From the NCBI RefSeq assembly GCF_001949145.1, contig NW_019091356.1, positions 460,938 to 524,937 of the forward strand: a stretch of DNA of 64,000 nucleotides. The letters run 5' to 3'. Numbering within the stretch: position 1 is the stretch's first letter; each line of letters begins with the position of its first letter. Source of the DNA: Acanthaster planci. Lineage: Eukaryota; Echinodermata; Asteroidea; Valvatida; Acanthasteridae. Both the position numbers and the translations under genes were made by a program. Under the pieces are notes generated by a model. That model was not told the DNA's origin. It made no database searches and worked only from the letters and a program-made list of their open reading frames with translations. Shown here piece by piece: positions 63,746 through 64,000 of this stretch.

Positions 63746-64000
63746 GTAAGTAGGATTAATTAACATATTGACCTGTATGTTTAGTGTGGTGTGAAGGAGA
63801 CTGAAAATATGTACATGTATCTGTGCATATTCTTCCCCATGCATCATTACCATTTATTATGATTGAATATAAAACCTTTTTTCCATAGACCATAGGAGTT
63901 CACTCCAGCCATGAACATACATGTATATGTACACTCTACAAATAGTGCATTTTATATGCACAAAGGTTAAATATTCTGAAATATAAATTGATGTCAGCCT
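63746..64000 (+). other. NEO1/DCC-like: Start of intron 2 of the receptor gene
   Basis: It begins GTAAGTAGG, a near-perfect 5' splice site, with an in-frame TAG five bases in, which confirms that the coding frame must leave here. The visible part is AT-rich and contains TACATGTAT words like those of intron 1. Confidence 0.75.

Overview
This window is eukaryotic, almost entirely non-coding DNA, AT-rich, with GT-AG introns, a tRNA-derived SINE, several short inverted-repeat transposon relics and satellite DNA. The one gene that can be named is the 5' end of a neogenin/DCC-type netrin/RGM receptor on the + strand. Its immunoglobulin domain is closest, from what I remember of the family, to domain 1 of vertebrate neogenin. 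Together with the abundant TACATGTA and TAGGCCTA words and a mosaic CpG pattern, this suggests an invertebrate deuterostome such as an echinoderm or hemichordate. The phylum is an inference, not a demonstration.

Layout. 1-19.1 kb: CpG-poor DNA with no gene I can name. It holds two weak candidate 3'-terminal exons (284-413 and 1831-1935, + strand), a foldback element (1526-1644), a 20-bp KpnI-type minisatellite (5497-6074), an AT-rich palindromic element with a central TTAGGG hairpin (about 14850-15399) and a small signal-peptide-like ORF ending at a good 5' splice site (16050-16288). 19.1-31.1 kb: CpG-rich DNA, roughly three to five times the CpG count of either side, with two MITE-like elements. 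It ends in the neogenin promoter and exon 1 (coding 30863-30986, signal peptide). 31-63.4 kb: intron 1 of the receptor gene, about 32.5 kb and CpG-poor. It is packed with the palindromic words TACATGTA and TACCGGTA and carries a SINE, inverted MITE copies and hairpins. 63443-63745: exon 2, a complete phase 1-1 exon encoding Ig domain 1. The rest of the gene lies beyond the window.

The two exons join in matching phase (G|AT = Asp) to give a 142-residue start of a secreted or type I membrane protein: signal peptide, then Ig domain 1 with both cysteines, the core tryptophan and the tyrosine corner. The most informative non-genic signals are the sharp CpG-density domains, whose right edge falls just after exon 1, and the strong enrichment of two palindromic octamers in intron 1 compared with the equal length of DNA upstream. 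I found no gene cluster, CRISPR array, tRNA gene or rRNA gene, and nothing I would call a new biological system.
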